A stretch of DNA of 33,425 nucleotides from Clostridia bacterium. GTDB lineage: Bacteria > Bacillota > Clostridia > TANB77 > CAG-508. The DNA lies in assembly GCA_022798895.1 (NCBI GenBank), contig JAAWNJ010000013.1, positions 1 to 33,425 on the forward strand, read 5' to 3'. Positions 33,350 through 33,425 of this stretch are shown in pieces. The notes below the pieces were generated by a model. That model made no database searches. It was not told where the DNA came from and saw only the letters and a program-made list of their open reading frames with translations. How positions within the stretch are numbered: position 1 is the stretch's first letter; each line of letters begins with the position of its first letter. Position numbers and translations under genes: made by a program.

Positions 33350-33425
33350 CGATTTTCTCTGTATATACTTATATTTCAGTTTTTTACTGATTTTTCAATA
33401 CTTTTCGCCATTTATAAAACTTGTC

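Overview
The window is an AT-rich stretch (low GC, mostly AGA/AGG arginine codons, strong AGGAGG-type ribosome binding sites, TTGACA/TATAAT promoters) from a Gram-positive Clostridia-like bacterium. It is plausibly an uncultured gut clostridium, because it carries a cohesin-like surface protein next to a dockerin-bearing cell-wall hydrolase, together with BceAB-like, ABC-2 and ABC-F transporters. No rRNA, tRNA, CRISPR array or insertion sequence is visible. Almost all genes lie on the minus strand.

Layout: (1) 168-764, a plus-strand zinc-ribbon membrane protein, separated by a 21-bp palindromic terminator from a minus-strand unit at 856-8110. That unit encodes, in order of transcription, a membrane-anchored propeller-like protein, an ABC ATPase, a large two-half ABC permease, an OmpR-type response regulator, a histidine kinase and a small anchored protein. 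(2) 8200-12534, a MacB/FtsX-type permease and ATPase behind a membrane-tethered XRE-type regulator. (3) 12657-18246, ABC-F ATPase, permuted NlpC/P60-like protein, nadE, nadD, an anchored protein and a ZIP metal transporter. (4) 18414-22319, a TetR-controlled ABC-2 exporter with a tandem palindromic operator. (5) 22447-23630, a methyltransferase and a RelB/DinJ-YoeB toxin-antitoxin pair. (6) 23692-27422, the cohesin-like/dockerin pair. (7) 27505-29875, DMP19, deoxyribonucleotidase-like and Nudix genes, and a divergent AbrB-PIN toxin-antitoxin pair. (8) 29923-33131, a YxeA-like protein and a BceAB-like transporter.

Main discovery: six unrelated genes (beta-propeller protein, ABC ATPase, ABC permease, nadD, ZIP transporter, YoeB toxin) are split by +1 frame changes at seven places. 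At every one the reading frame arrives at an in-frame CGG codon, and the conserved protein resumes if the C is skipped and GGA/GGT is read as glycine. I scanned the coding strands by eye. CGG occurs in frame only at these seven sites, while about 34 CGG trinucleotides in the other two phases cause no frame change. CGT and CGA are used as ordinary arginine codons. All six spliced genes have exact codon-multiple lengths after removing one base per CGG. The recovered glycine is the first Walker A glycine in the ATPase, the GxDxL glycine in NadD, and the GIGKPEPL glycine of YoeB, whose catalytic residues E46, R65 and H83 all lie beyond the shift. The simplest reading is that in this lineage CGG is not an arginine codon but a +1 frameshift signal (in effect a four-base CGGN glycine codon), used routinely even in a gene of NAD synthesis.

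Secondary points of interest are two related structured palindromic elements with covarying stems (24982-25134 and 33162-33267), another complex dyad at 18300-18410, and an attenuator-like pair of overlapping hairpins near the right edge.
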